DNA of 64,000 nucleotides, taken from positions 7,918-71,917 of the forward strand of contig JBMSQF010000002.1 in NCBI GenBank assembly GCA_049423145.1. The letters are read 5' to 3'. The translations under genes were made by a program, and so were the position numbers. This DNA is from RFTU01 sp049423145. GTDB lineage: Bacteria; Pseudomonadota; Gammaproteobacteria; Burkholderiales; Burkholderiaceae_C. The notes beneath the pieces were generated by a model, which was given only the letters and a program-made list of their open reading frames with translations, searched no databases and was not told where the DNA came from. Every line of letters starts with the position of its first letter. Positions within the stretch are counted from its first letter, which is position 1. Shown here piece by piece: positions 1 through 8,588 of this stretch.

Positions 1-64
1 GCAATCGCTCAAGGATCCGCCCATGGTGTCGATTCATGGATCTGAGAGTGCCCAACCGACCGCC

Positions 65-1969
65 ATGAACATGTTTTTCCGCTGCATATTGCTGCTTGGC
101 GCCTGCGCCTTGTCCCTGGCCGGATGTGGCGGTGGGGGATCGGGCTCCTGTTCCAGTGCGGCGTTGGGCTCTCTCGGATCCCTGGCTTGCTCGAATGCGG
201 GGAGTTCCAACCAGTCACCGGTGGCTCTGATCACCGTGCCGACCAGTGCCCCAGTCGGCTCACCCGTGGTCTTGGATGGCTCGGGAAGCCGGGATCCGGA
301 CGGCCAAACCCTGTCTTTTCGTTGGGAACTGGTCACGCGGCCCGTTGGCAGCGCCGCAGCACTCAACGATGGGGCGTTGGCTCGGCCCTCCTTCGTACCC
401 GACATCCAGGGCAGTTATACCGTGCGCCTGATTGTCAGCGACGGTAAGGCAGACAGCGCACCCGCGACGGCGATGGTGACCGTGTCCCGCGCGAACCAAG
501 CCCCCCTGGCGAAGGCTGGCGAGGACGTTACAGCCGTCAATGGCGTGGAAGTGGTTCTCAACGGGACGGGAAGCTCGGACGCCGACGGCGACCTCATCAC
601 CTACCTGTGGACCCTGGCCACGCGTCCGGCTGGAAGCTTAGCCTCCCTGACAGGCGGCAATTCCCCGCGGCCGTCTTTCACGCCAGATGTCAGCGGCAAC
701 TATGTGTTCTCCCTGGTCGTCCGCGATGGCGCTTTGGGCAGTGCGCCGTCCTTCGTGACGGTCACCTCGGGTGCTGCCAATGTTCCGCCGACCGCGGTGG
801 TATCAGGGCCCAGTTCGGTCGTGCTGGTGGGTACGCGGGTGACGCTGGACGGATCGGCGAGTGTGGATCCGAATGGTGACCTTTTGCGGTACTCATGGCG
901 CTGGGTCTCTCGACCCTCGGGAAGTGCCGCCGCGCTGGGATTCGCCACCACCGCTCGGCCAGAATTCGTACCGGATCAGCCGGGTGATTATGTGGTGGGA
1001 TTGACCGTCAACGATGGTCGCACCAGTAGCGCAGAGCGCACGCTCACCGTCCGCGTAGGACGGATCGCCACGCCATCCGTTTCGGTGGGGCCCGGACAGT
1101 CGGTCCTGGTCGGTTCAACCATTTTGCTGACCGGAACGGGCAGCTCGGCATCGAGCGACATCAATTCCGAATTGTTGGCCTACCTTTGGGAGTTGGTCTC
1201 TCGCCCAACTCCAATCCCCAGCCCTGCGCCAACCATCACCAATGCCGCAACCAGAAGCGCCCAATTCGTTCCCGATGCGCCAGGAACCTATGTGTTCCGA
1301 CTGACTGTTACCGACTCCGTGGGCAGCAAGTCCTCCGCGACCGTCACCGCACAGGTCGCGACCCAAAATGCCCCTCCGATCGCCAACGCCGGCAGCAACC
1401 GCCAAGTCTCAGTGGGCGAGACGGTGATTCTGGACGGTAGCGGGAGTCGAGATGCCAATGGAGATCCTCTCTCTTTCGCTTGGCAGTTGATTTCCAAGCC
1501 GACAGGGACTCCCGCGAGCACCGCCAAGCTCAGCCCAAGTCTGACAGCGGAAGGGACAACCTCCTCCAGTATTGCCGTGGCGCTCACACCGGATGTACCA
1601 GGTACCTATGTTGTCGGGCTTCGTGTGAACGACGGTCTCGTCAGCAGCGAGCTCGCCATGGCTGTGATCACGGCAAAGGCGGTGAATCAAGCCCCTGTGG
1701 CGGTCATCACGGGAACCGCGACCGGTACCGTTGGCTCGGTGATGTCGTTTCATGGGCGTTCCAGTACGGACGAGTCCCCTGAACTGTTGACCTATCAGTG
1801 GACGCTTGTGATCCGGCCGGCCACCAGCACCCTGGTGATTCAAGACTCCACCCTGTCCTTGGTCACGTTCAAGCCCGATGTGGCGGGCCAATATGTCCTC
1901 CGACTCGTGGTGAACGACGGATTGCTGTCCAGTCAGCCGCAGCAAGTGGTCATCACGGTGACGCCGTAA
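65..1969 (+). CDS. PKD-repeat surface lipoprotein
   Basis: A 634-residue exported lipoprotein of unknown specific function. The start at 65 is preferred over the upstream in-frame ATG at 23 because it opens directly into a lipoprotein signal peptide (MNMFF..., hydrophobic stretch, lipobox LAGC with Cys21), followed by a glycine-rich linker. The rest is about six immunoglobulin-like PKD/cadherin-like domains of 95-105 residues, starting near residues 50, 144, 237, 332, 437 and 538. Each has the pattern DGSGSxDxDGDxLxYxW, then a TRPxGS loop, then a F-x-PDxxGxYxxxLxVxDG closing strand. Such repeats usually act as spacers or in protein and polysaccharide adhesion. No catalytic domain is visible. 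A neighbouring lipoprotein at 2230 shares the Cys-Gly-rich anchor. Family assignment is secure; role is inference. Confidence 0.85.
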   Translation: MNMFFRCILLLGACALSLAGCGGGGSGSCSSAALGSLGSLACSNAGSSNQSPVALITVPTSAPVGSPVVLDGSGSRDPDGQTLSFRWELVTRPVGSAAALNDGALARPSFVPDIQGSYTVRLIVSDGKADSAPATAMVTVSRANQAPLAKAGEDVTAVNGVEVVLNGTGSSDADGDLITYLWTLATRPAGSLASLTGGNSPRPSFTPDVSGNYVFSLVVRDGALGSAPSFVTVTSGAANVPPTAVVSGPSSVVLVGTRVTLDGSASVDPNGDLLRYSWRWVSRPSGSAAALGFATTARPEFVPDQPGDYVVGLTVNDGRTSSAERTLTVRVGRIATPSVSVGPGQSVLVGSTILLTGTGSSASSDINSELLAYLWELVSRPTPIPSPAPTITNAATRSAQFVPDAPGTYVFRLTVTDSVGSKSSATVTAQVATQNAPPIANAGSNRQVSVGETVILDGSGSRDANGDPLSFAWQLISKPTGTPASTAKLSPSLTAEGTTSSSIAVALTPDVPGTYVVGLRVNDGLVSSELAMAVITAKAVNQAPVAVITGTATGTVGSVMSFHGRSSTDESPELLTYQWTLVIRPATSTLVIQDSTLSLVTFKPDVAGQYVLRLVVNDGLLSSQPQQVVITVTP

Positions 1970-1979
1970 CAGTTGACCC

Positions 1980-2025
1980 AGGAGGCTCTCTTGCAACGAG
2001 AGATCCTCCTACACTTCGAGAAGTG
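1980..2025 (+). terminator. Hairpin pair between PKD gene and tRNA-Leu
   Basis: Eleven bases after the PKD gene stop, AGGAGG-CTCTC (1980-1990) pairs with GAGAG-at-CCTCCT (1998-2010) around a 7-base loop, an 11-bp stem with a 2-base bulge. It is followed at once by the palindrome CACTTC-GA-GAAGTG (2012-2025). There is no U-tract, so this is not a textbook intrinsic terminator. It may stabilise the mRNA 3' end or insulate the tRNA promoter. Confidence 0.4.
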
Positions 2026-2063
2026 GATGGACGGCGTGCGGCGAATTCCGCTGTGCCCGGAGC

Positions 2064-2150
2064 GCCGGCGTGGCGAAATCGGTAGACGCAAGGGACTTAA
2101 AATCCCTGCTACGCAAGTGGGTGCGGGTTCGAGTCCCGCCGCCGGTACCA
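2064..2150 (+). tRNA. tRNA-Leu (anticodon UAA)
   Basis: An 87-nt class II tRNA. The acceptor stem GCCGGCG pairs with CGCCGGT (one G-U), followed by discriminator A and encoded CCA. The anticodon arm AGGGA-CTTAAAA-TCCCT gives anticodon TAA at 2098-2100, decoding UUA. The T-arm shows GGTTCGAGTCC. The long variable arm is typical of leucine tRNAs. It lies alone between two lipoprotein genes. Confidence 0.97.
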
Positions 2151-2229
2151 AAACGTCAAGATTCACCGATTCGTTCCGATCCTCCAGCATCAAGCTTGGA
2201 AGTGGGTCCGGCAAGGGCCCTGCGTAACG

Positions 2230-4353
2230 ATGAATGGGTGGCCCTACAGTTTGAGATCCTTGGCGACGCTGGCAGCCCTACTCATCGCGGGTTGTGGCGG
2301 TGGGGGGAGTGGCGAGCCGAGTTTTTCCATCGGCGGCACGGTGGTTGGCTTGGGATCGGGCCGCCAGGTGGTCCTGCTCAGCGGAGCCGGCACGCAGACC
2401 ACACTCTCGGCCAATGGGAATTTTCGTTTCCCTGATGCCTTGCCACTGGGTTCTCGGTACAACCTGAGCGTGCAGCAGCAGCCCCTGAACCAGACCTGTA
2501 CGGTCAGCAACGGTTCGGACACGGTCGGCATCAAAGCCAATGTCAGCAACATCACGGTGGTGTGTGCCGACAATGCAGCCACATTGGGCGGCACCTTGAG
2601 CGGCCTGCCCGCCGGCACCACGCTGACCATTGCGAGCACACCCCAATCCAGTCTGGTCCTGAATGCCAATGGTCCCTATGTGCTGTCGCCACGGCCAGCC
2701 TCGGGCGTTGCCTACACGGTGACGATTGCCACGCAGCCCGTCGGCGCGCAGTGTGTGGTGGCCAATGGCTCCGGCACAGCCGGCAATACGCCGGTGAGCA
2801 ACATCGACATCCAGTGCAGCCGCGGAAGTGTTTCGGTCGGTGGCGAATTGACGGGCCTTGTTCTGGGCCAGCAAGTGCAGCTCAAGCTCACATCCAGCGG
2901 GGTCGCTCCGGCCACACTCAGTCTGAACCTCAATGGATCGTTCAGTTTCACGGCGCCGATCACCTTCGGCGGCGACTACCAGGTGAGTGTGGATACACAA
3001 CCCGCGGGGCAGACCTGCACGCTGACCAACGCGTCGGGCACCATGGCAACGGCACCCGTGAACAATGTGCGCGTGGCCTGCGCAACCAGCCGTCATGTGC
3101 TGGGGGGCAGTGTGACCGGCTTGATGACGGTCGCGGGCGGTCAGCCCTTGATGCTCCGAAATGGCAACGATTCCATCGCTTTGAACGCGAACGGCCCATT
3201 CCAGTTCCCGAGCCTGTTGGCTGACGGTGCGACTTATTCGGTCACGATCGCCGGCCAGCCCACTGGGCAGACCTGTAGCCTGGTCAATGATTCGGGCAGC
3301 GCCGTCACAGGCCCCGTCAGCAGCGTGTTGGCGCAGTGCTTGTCCTTCGTCTGGCGCTCCCGACTGCTGGCCGGTTCGGGCGTTGCCGGTTCGATCGATG
3401 GGGTGGGTCCGGCTGCCCGTTTCTCGGGTCCCTCGGGTGTGGCGATCGGTCCGCAGGGGGACATCGTCGTTGCAGATTTCAGTGCATCGCGGATCCGCGC
3501 GGTTGCCATGCCACTGGCCGCGGTGACGACGCTGGCTGGATCTGCCGCCCCAGGCCTCGTCAACAGCGTGGTGCCGCTGACGGCATCGTTCCGTGCGCCG
3601 GCAGGTCTGGCGGTCAACCGCGCAGGGGATGTTTTTGTGGCGGACTCCGGCAATCATGTGATCCGCCGTATTGCGGCCGGAACGGGGGAGGTCACCACCT
3701 TCGCGGGTGATGGCGTGGCCGGTCACGCCAACGGGACGGGTACGCTGGCTCGCTTCAACGGGCCCCGTGGTTTGGCAATCGATGGGTCAGACAATCTGTA
3801 CGTGGCCGACACCGGCAACCACAGCATTCGCAAGATCACGCCGACTGGTGTGGTGACCGTGCTGGCGGGCACACCGGGATCACCCGGGCGGGCAGACGGC
3901 GCGGCAGCCGCCGCGAAGTTCAGCGGTCCGGTGGGGATCGCGGTCAATCTGCAAGGGGTGGTCTTTGTGGCCGATACGCAGAACCACCAGATTCGTGCGG
4001 TGACGCTGGCTGGCCAGGTGGAGACCGTGGCGGGATCCGGTCAGAACGGGCTGCGGGATGGCACGGGCAGCCAGGCGCAGTTTTCCTTGCCCCTCGGTTT
4101 GGCGGTTGATGCGCAGTCGACTTTGTTCGTGGCGGACTCGGGCAACCATGCCTTGCGTCAGGTGCCGCTGGTGGGGACCCTGGGCACCGTCTTGACCATT
4201 GCCGGCAATGGCGTTGCGGGTTACCGTGAAGGGGTCGCCGCTGCCGTCGCCATGGACCAACCCACGGCTGTGGTGGTGGACTCTGCGGGCAACCTGCTGT
4301 TCACCGAGGGTGGTGGGCAGCGACTTCGCAGCTTGTACCGTTCGCCAAACTGA
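2230..4353 (+). CDS. NHL-repeat lipoprotein with Cys-paired N-terminal repeats
   Basis: A 707-residue lipoprotein. The signal peptide ends in IAGC (Cys22) and a poly-Gly linker. Residues about 33-370 hold four related modules of about 85 residues. Each contains a GGxxxGL...QxxLxxNGxFxF core, then QPxxQTCxVxNGSG and a closing VxxVxxxC, so each module has two cysteines well placed for a disulfide. Residues about 380-700 form an NHL/SMP-30-like beta-propeller with five to six repeats of the type GPxGxAVDxxGxxxVADxxNHxIRxI and linking segments TxAGxGxxGxxDG. Such propellers bind proteins or carbohydrates; no enzyme signature is seen. The start at 2230 is the only ATG giving a signal peptide. Cell-surface location is inferred from the lipobox. 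Confidence 0.85.
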   Translation: MNGWPYSLRSLATLAALLIAGCGGGGSGEPSFSIGGTVVGLGSGRQVVLLSGAGTQTTLSANGNFRFPDALPLGSRYNLSVQQQPLNQTCTVSNGSDTVGIKANVSNITVVCADNAATLGGTLSGLPAGTTLTIASTPQSSLVLNANGPYVLSPRPASGVAYTVTIATQPVGAQCVVANGSGTAGNTPVSNIDIQCSRGSVSVGGELTGLVLGQQVQLKLTSSGVAPATLSLNLNGSFSFTAPITFGGDYQVSVDTQPAGQTCTLTNASGTMATAPVNNVRVACATSRHVLGGSVTGLMTVAGGQPLMLRNGNDSIALNANGPFQFPSLLADGATYSVTIAGQPTGQTCSLVNDSGSAVTGPVSSVLAQCLSFVWRSRLLAGSGVAGSIDGVGPAARFSGPSGVAIGPQGDIVVADFSASRIRAVAMPLAAVTTLAGSAAPGLVNSVVPLTASFRAPAGLAVNRAGDVFVADSGNHVIRRIAAGTGEVTTFAGDGVAGHANGTGTLARFNGPRGLAIDGSDNLYVADTGNHSIRKITPTGVVTVLAGTPGSPGRADGAAAAAKFSGPVGIAVNLQGVVFVADTQNHQIRAVTLAGQVETVAGSGQNGLRDGTGSQAQFSLPLGLAVDAQSTLFVADSGNHALRQVPLVGTLGTVLTIAGNGVAGYREGVAAAVAMDQPTAVVVDSAGNLLFTEGGGQRLRSLYRSPN

Positions 4354-4453
4354 CCCTGATCGCGACCTTGGCGTGATTCGGGTCGCCGGAAGACGGCTGC
4401 CACCATCGCTTGCCAATCGTGCATCATGCGGGTTCCACGAACCCCTCGTCCGC

Positions 4454-5788
4454 ATGAGCACACAGCCCTGGATTTCGAGCAATGCCCTGCAACCCGGCGT
4501 TCGCCGGCGTGAGGTCTGGGCGTGGGCGATGTACGACTTCGCCAACTCCGGCTTCACCACGGTCGTCATCACCGCTGTCTTCAACGCTTACTTTGTCGGC
4601 GTGGTGGCGCAAGGTGCCGATTGGGGAACCTTGGCCTGGACCTTGACGCTGGGCGTTTCCAGTGCCCTGGTGATGTTCACCATGCCGGCCATCGGCGCGC
4701 GCGCGGATGCGAAGCGCTCGAAGAAGTCCTGGCTGTTCGGCGCCACCGTCGGTTGCGTGGCGGGAACCTTGGTGCTCGCCCTTTGCGGGCCCGGCGACCT
4801 CGCCTTGGCCGTGGTGGCGGTGGTGCTGGCGAACATGTGCTTCTCCTGGGGCGAATCGCTCATCGCGGCCTTTCTCCCCGAGTTGGCGCGCCCCGAGGCG
4901 CTGGGCCGTGTCTCGGGTTGGGGATGGAGCTTGGGCTATGTGGGCGGCATGCTGGCCCTGGGTTTGAGTCTGGGCTACGTGTTGTGGGCCCAGGCGCAGG
5001 GCCTGCCGGCCACGCACTTCGTACCCGTGACCCTGGTGATCACGGCTGCGGTGTATGCCGCGGCGGCCACCGCCACCTTCCTGTTTCTGCGTGAGCGGGG
5101 TGGATCGACTCCCGCGACGGAGCAGGCCCTGGGGGCGTCGCCCACGAGTCCGGGCGAATCGGCCTTGCAGCGCCTGCGCCGCACCGCCTCAGAAGTCCGG
5201 CAGGCGCGGGAGCACCGTGGTTTCCTTTGGTTGATGGCTTGTGCCTGTGCCTACCAGGCCGGCATCTCGGTGGTGATCGCCTTGGCTGCCGTCTACGCGG
5301 AGCAGGCGATGGGTTTTCAACAGACGGAGACGATGGCCCTCATCTTCCTGGTCAACATTGCCGCCGCCGCCGGTGCCTTCGTCTTTGGCTATTTTCAGGA
5401 CCGAACCGGACACCGCCGGGCCCTGGCCTGGACCTTGTGGGGCTGGATCGGCATGACGGTCCTGGCCGTGGCTGCCCAAGGGCCGGCCCTGTTCTGGGTG
5501 GCGGCTGTGCTGGCGGGCCTCTGCATGGGGTCCAGTCAGTCAGCGGGTCGCGCCATGGCGGGGCTCTTGGCGCCGCCGGACCGCGCAGCTGAATTCTTTG
5601 GTCTTTGGACCTTCGCCACCCGATTGGCGGCCATCGTGGGGCCCATCACCTACGGGCTCGTCACCTGGCTGACAGCCGGCAACCACCGCTTGGCCATTCT
5701 CAGCACGGGCCTGTTCTTCGTCATCGGTCTTGCGCTGCTGCGTCGGGTGCAGTTGCCGGCGCAAGGACATCCAGTTTCGACACCCTGA
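4454..5788 (+). CDS. MFS transporter, UMF1/Atg22-like family
   Basis: A 444-residue integral inner-membrane permease with about twelve hydrophobic segments. The N-terminal motif VWAWAMYDFANSGFTTVV is characteristic of the UMF1/Atg22-like branch of the major facilitator superfamily (established family knowledge). A hydrophilic central loop around residues 215-250 separates the two halves. The open frame extends upstream to 4199, but that part overlaps the preceding lipoprotein gene and is not membrane-like, so ATG 4454 is taken as the start. The substrate is unknown; relatives are linked to amino-acid efflux in fungi. The last 68 bp overlap the 3' end of the convergent murI. Confidence 0.85.
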   Translation: MSTQPWISSNALQPGVRRREVWAWAMYDFANSGFTTVVITAVFNAYFVGVVAQGADWGTLAWTLTLGVSSALVMFTMPAIGARADAKRSKKSWLFGATVGCVAGTLVLALCGPGDLALAVVAVVLANMCFSWGESLIAAFLPELARPEALGRVSGWGWSLGYVGGMLALGLSLGYVLWAQAQGLPATHFVPVTLVITAAVYAAAATATFLFLRERGGSTPATEQALGASPTSPGESALQRLRRTASEVRQAREHRGFLWLMACACAYQAGISVVIALAAVYAEQAMGFQQTETMALIFLVNIAAAAGAFVFGYFQDRTGHRRALAWTLWGWIGMTVLAVAAQGPALFWVAAVLAGLCMGSSQSAGRAMAGLLAPPDRAAEFFGLWTFATRLAAIVGPITYGLVTWLTAGNHRLAILSTGLFFVIGLALLRRVQLPAQGHPVSTP

Positions 5789-6620
5789 TTCTCCAGCCCA
5801 ACCAGTGCTCCGCGAAGGACGCCAAGCCCTCGGGGGGGCCGCTGGTCCAGAACTCGTCGCCCCGGGGGGTGTCCGCCATCGGTGTCGACAGCCCCGGTGC
5901 CTGGGACTTCATCAGTTGGGCCGTGTGGCGGGCAACCGCCTCGGCGGTGTCCACGATGCGCACGCCCGGCCCCATGGCCGCCTCGATCCACGGCCTGGCG
6001 AAGGGGTAGTGGGTACAGCCCAAGACGACGGTGTCCACCTGTGCCCGTTTCAGGGGCGCCGTGTGCAGCGCCACCAGGCGTGCGATTTCATCGGCGGCGC
6101 CGCGCTCGATGGCCATCGCCAGGCCGGTGCAGGCCTGGGCCAGGACCTGAGCGCCAAGGCCATGTTCGGTCAGCAGTCGCGCATAGCGGGGGCTGCGCAG
6201 GGTCGCCGTCGTGGCCATCACGCCGATTCGCCCGGTGGGTGACTGCAGGACCGCCGGCTTGACGCCGGGCTCGATGCCCACGATGGGCCATTGCGGGTAG
6301 CGGGCACGCAATGCAGCGGCCGCCGCCGCGGTCGCGCTGTTGCATGCCAGCACCAGCATCGCGGCACCCCGAGAACGCAGAAATGCAGCCAGAGCGGCGC
6401 ATCGGGTTTGTAGCCAATCATCGCTGCGTTCGCCATAGGGGGCGTATCCGCTGTCGGCCACGTAAATGAACCGCGTCCCGGGCATGGCCGCCCTCAGCGC
6501 GGGGAGCACAGAGAGTCCACCCGCGCCGGAGTCCAATACCCCTACCACGCGGGAATCGGCCGATTCGGGGGGCTCGGTGACGGCCTTCTGAGAGGCGGGG
6601 TCCGGGGGAGGCGAGGGCAT
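5721..6620 (-). CDS. murI: Glutamate racemase
   Basis: Interconverts L- and D-glutamate for peptidoglycan synthesis in the cytoplasm. The protein from ATG 6620 is 299 residues, slightly above the usual 260-285 because of a Pro-rich N-terminal 20 residues. Family motifs are clear: GVLDSGAGGLSV near residue 27, DSGYAPYG near 57, the first catalytic Cys93 in LACNSATA, and the second Cys202 in GCTHYPF. An open frame continues up to 6680, but it would run through a palindromic operator at 6631-6650, so 6620 is preferred. The 3' end overlaps the convergent MFS gene by 68 bp. Confidence 0.93.
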   Translation of the reverse strand: MPSPPPDPASQKAVTEPPESADSRVVGVLDSGAGGLSVLPALRAAMPGTRFIYVADSGYAPYGERSDDWLQTRCAALAAFLRSRGAAMLVLACNSATAAAAAALRARYPQWPIVGIEPGVKPAVLQSPTGRIGVMATTATLRSPRYARLLTEHGLGAQVLAQACTGLAMAIERGAADEIARLVALHTAPLKRAQVDTVVLGCTHYPFARPWIEAAMGPGVRIVDTAEAVARHTAQLMKSQAPGLSTPMADTPRGDEFWTSGPPEGLASFAEHWLGWRIRVSKLDVLAPATAPDAAAQDR

Positions 6621-6630
6621 CTTGTGCAAA

Positions 6631-6650
6631 AATAGAACGACCGTTCGATT
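6631..6650. promoter_or_regulatory. TetR-like operator palindrome upstream of etfB
   Basis: AATAGAACGACCGTTCGATT is a 20-bp dyad of the form AATnGAACGnnCGTTCnATT, with all 16 specified positions symmetric. It lies between murI (start 6620, minus) and etfB (start 6748, plus). Short AACGnnCGTT-type dyads are typical TetR-family operators; in beta-proteobacteria a TetR regulator (FadP) is known to control ETF and fatty-acid oxidation genes. Which regulator binds here is inference. A possible -10 element TAGAAT for etfB lies at 6701-6706. Confidence 0.6.
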
Positions 6651-6747
6651 TTGGGCCTGGCCCACGGGGCGCACTGTCACCTGCGTGCAAGGGTGACCCC
6701 TAGAATTCTCGAATCGATTACATCATTTTCAAGCTGAGGAGCGCCTC

Positions 6748-7500
6748 ATGAAGGTTCTGGTCCCAGTCAAGCGGGTCGTCGACTACAACGTGAAAGTCCG
6801 GGTCAAGTCCGACGGGACCGGCGTGGACATCGCCAACGTCAAGATGAGCATGAATCCCTTCGACGAGATCGCGGTTGAAGAAGCGGTTCGGCTCAAGGAG
6901 AAGGGCGTGGTCAGCGAGGTGATCGCGGTGTCGTGCGGCGTGGCGCAGTGCCAGGAAACGTTGCGCACAGCCATGGCCATTGGTGCGGACCGTGGCATCC
7001 TGGTGGAAACCGATGTCGAACTGCAACCCTTGGCCGTGGCCAAGTTGCTCAAGGCCCTGGTGGACAAGGAACAACCCCAGTTGGTGATCCTGGGCAAGCA
7101 GGCCATCGACGACGACTGCAACCAGACCGGCCAGATGCTGGCAGCGCTGGCGGGCATGCCGCAAGCCACCTTTGCGTCCAAGGTGGAAGTGGCCGACGGA
7201 AAGGCCACGGTCACCCGCGAAGTGGACGGCGGCCTCGAAACCTTGAGCGTGTCGCTGCCGGCGGTCGTCACCACCGACCTGCGCTTGAACGAGCCGCGCT
7301 ACGTCACCCTGCCCAACATCATGAAGGCCAAGAAGAAGACTCTGGACGTGGTCAAGCCTGCGGACCTCGGCGTGGATGTCACGCCGCGCATCACCACGCT
7401 GAGGGTGTCCGAGCCGCCCAAGCGCAGCGCCGGCATCAAGGTGCCTGATGTGGCCACGCTGGTGGGCAAGCTCAAGAATGACGCCAAGGTGATCGGCTGA
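6748..7500 (+). CDS. etfB: Electron transfer flavoprotein beta subunit
   Basis: 250 residues, the usual family length. EtfB pairs with EtfA to carry electrons from acyl-CoA dehydrogenases to ETF-quinone oxidoreductase (encoded here at 59461). It opens with MKVLVPVKRVVDYNVKVRVK and SMNPFDEIAVEEAVRLKE, both conserved in EtfB, and the ETF-beta signature region spans residues 145-185 (VDGGLETL...VVTTDLRLNEPRY). The Shine-Dalgarno CTGAGGAG at 6734-6741 is well spaced from ATG 6748. It is followed 41 bp later by etfA, forming an operon. The upstream dyad at 6631-6650 suggests repression linked to fatty-acid metabolism. Confidence 0.96.
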   Translation: MKVLVPVKRVVDYNVKVRVKSDGTGVDIANVKMSMNPFDEIAVEEAVRLKEKGVVSEVIAVSCGVAQCQETLRTAMAIGADRGILVETDVELQPLAVAKLLKALVDKEQPQLVILGKQAIDDDCNQTGQMLAALAGMPQATFASKVEVADGKATVTREVDGGLETLSVSLPAVVTTDLRLNEPRYVTLPNIMKAKKKTLDVVKPADLGVDVTPRITTLRVSEPPKRSAGIKVPDVATLVGKLKNDAKVIG

Positions 7501-7541
7501 TTCGGCCGGCACCCAAAGACTGAATGCAGGAATGACCGACC

Positions 7542-8474
7542 ATGACCACCCTCGTCATCGCTGAACACGATCAAGGCTCCCTCAAGGGCGCCACCCTCAA
7601 CACGATCACGGCAGCTGCGGCCTGCGGTGGTGACGTCCACGTGCTGGTGGCGGGCCACCATGCCGCTGGCGCGGCACAGCAGGCTGCCCAGGTGGCCGGC
7701 GTGGCCAAGGTGCTGCACGCCGACGACGCCGCATTGGCGCATCAGCTCGCCGAGAACATGGCGGCCCTCGTGGTGTCCATCGCGCGCCAGTACAGTCACG
7801 TGCTGTTTCCGGCCACCGCCAATGGCAAGAATGCGGCGCCGCGCGTGGCGGCGCTGCTCGACGTGGCGCAGATCAGCGACATCACCAAGGTTGTCGCGGC
7901 CGACACCTTTGAGCGGCCCATCTATGCGGGTAATGCCATCGCCACCGTGCAGTCGGCCGACGCGATCAAGGTGATCACCGTTCGCACCACCGGCTTCGAT
8001 GCGGCGGCTGCCTCGGGCGGCGCAGCCGTGGTGGAGGCTCTGGGCGGCGCCACCGACAGCGGCAAGAGCGCCTATGTGGGCAGTGAATTGGCCAAGAGCG
8101 ACCGGCCCGAGCTCACCGCCGCCAAAGTCATCGTCTCGGGTGGCCGGGCACTGGGCTCCTCCGAGAAATTCAACGAGGTGCTCACCCCGCTGGCCGACAA
8201 GCTCGGGGCCGCCCTGGGTGCCAGCCGTGCCGCAGTGGATGCTGGCTATGCGCCCAACGACTGGCAGGTGGGGCAGACCGGCAAGATCGTCGCGCCGCAG
8301 CTCTATGTGGCCTGTGGCATCAGCGGTGCCATCCAGCACCTGGCCGGCATGAAGGACTCCAAGGTGATCGTGGCCATCAACAAGGATCCCGAGGCCCCGA
8401 TCTTCAGCGTCGCAGACTTTGGTCTGGAGGCGGATCTCTTCGCCGCGGTGCCGGAGTTGGTCCAGTCGCTCTGA
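7542..8474 (+). CDS. etfA: Electron transfer flavoprotein alpha subunit
   Basis: 310 residues. It holds the FAD of the EtfAB dimer and sits directly behind etfB. The N-terminal domain opens with TTLVIAEHDQGSLKGATLNT. The C-terminal FAD-binding domain has SGGRALGSSEKF near residue 205, WQVGQTGKIVAPQLYVACGI near 240-258 and SGAIQHLAGM near 259-268, matching the ETF-alpha signature. An intrinsic terminator follows the gene at 8487-8518, so etfBA is probably a two-gene transcript separate from the acyl-CoA dehydrogenase. Confidence 0.96.
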   Translation: MTTLVIAEHDQGSLKGATLNTITAAAACGGDVHVLVAGHHAAGAAQQAAQVAGVAKVLHADDAALAHQLAENMAALVVSIARQYSHVLFPATANGKNAAPRVAALLDVAQISDITKVVAADTFERPIYAGNAIATVQSADAIKVITVRTTGFDAAAASGGAAVVEALGGATDSGKSAYVGSELAKSDRPELTAAKVIVSGGRALGSSEKFNEVLTPLADKLGAALGASRAAVDAGYAPNDWQVGQTGKIVAPQLYVACGISGAIQHLAGMKDSKVIVAINKDPEAPIFSVADFGLEADLFAAVPELVQSL

Positions 8475-8486
8475 CCACCACATGCA

Positions 8487-8518
8487 AAGGGGCGCATTCC
8501 AAGCGCCCCTTTCTTCTT
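8487..8518 (+). terminator. Intrinsic terminator after etfBA
   Basis: A perfect stem AAGGGGCGC (8487-8495) / GCGCCCCTT (8503-8511) with a 7-base loop is followed by TTCTTCTT. It lies 13 bases after the etfA stop. Confidence 0.85.
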
Positions 8519-8588
8519 GGAAGTGACCTGCGCATCGCGGACAACCCACCAGCACCCGAATCGAACATCACACGAACGAGGACTCACC

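Noticed and set aside
2064..2150. tRNA-Leu as attachment site of a genomic island
   Set aside because: No integrase, direct repeat or composition shift is seen near either tRNA-Leu gene.
2278..3726. Long minus-strand open frame (482 codons) opposite the NHL lipoprotein
   Set aside because: It has no recognisable domain, and its composition (Arg/His/Gly/Asp-rich) is that of an antisense frame in GC-rich DNA. The plus strand has a signal peptide and repeats.
6621..6680. murI starting at 6680
   Set aside because: The extra 20 residues lack conservation and would place the symmetric operator inside the gene.
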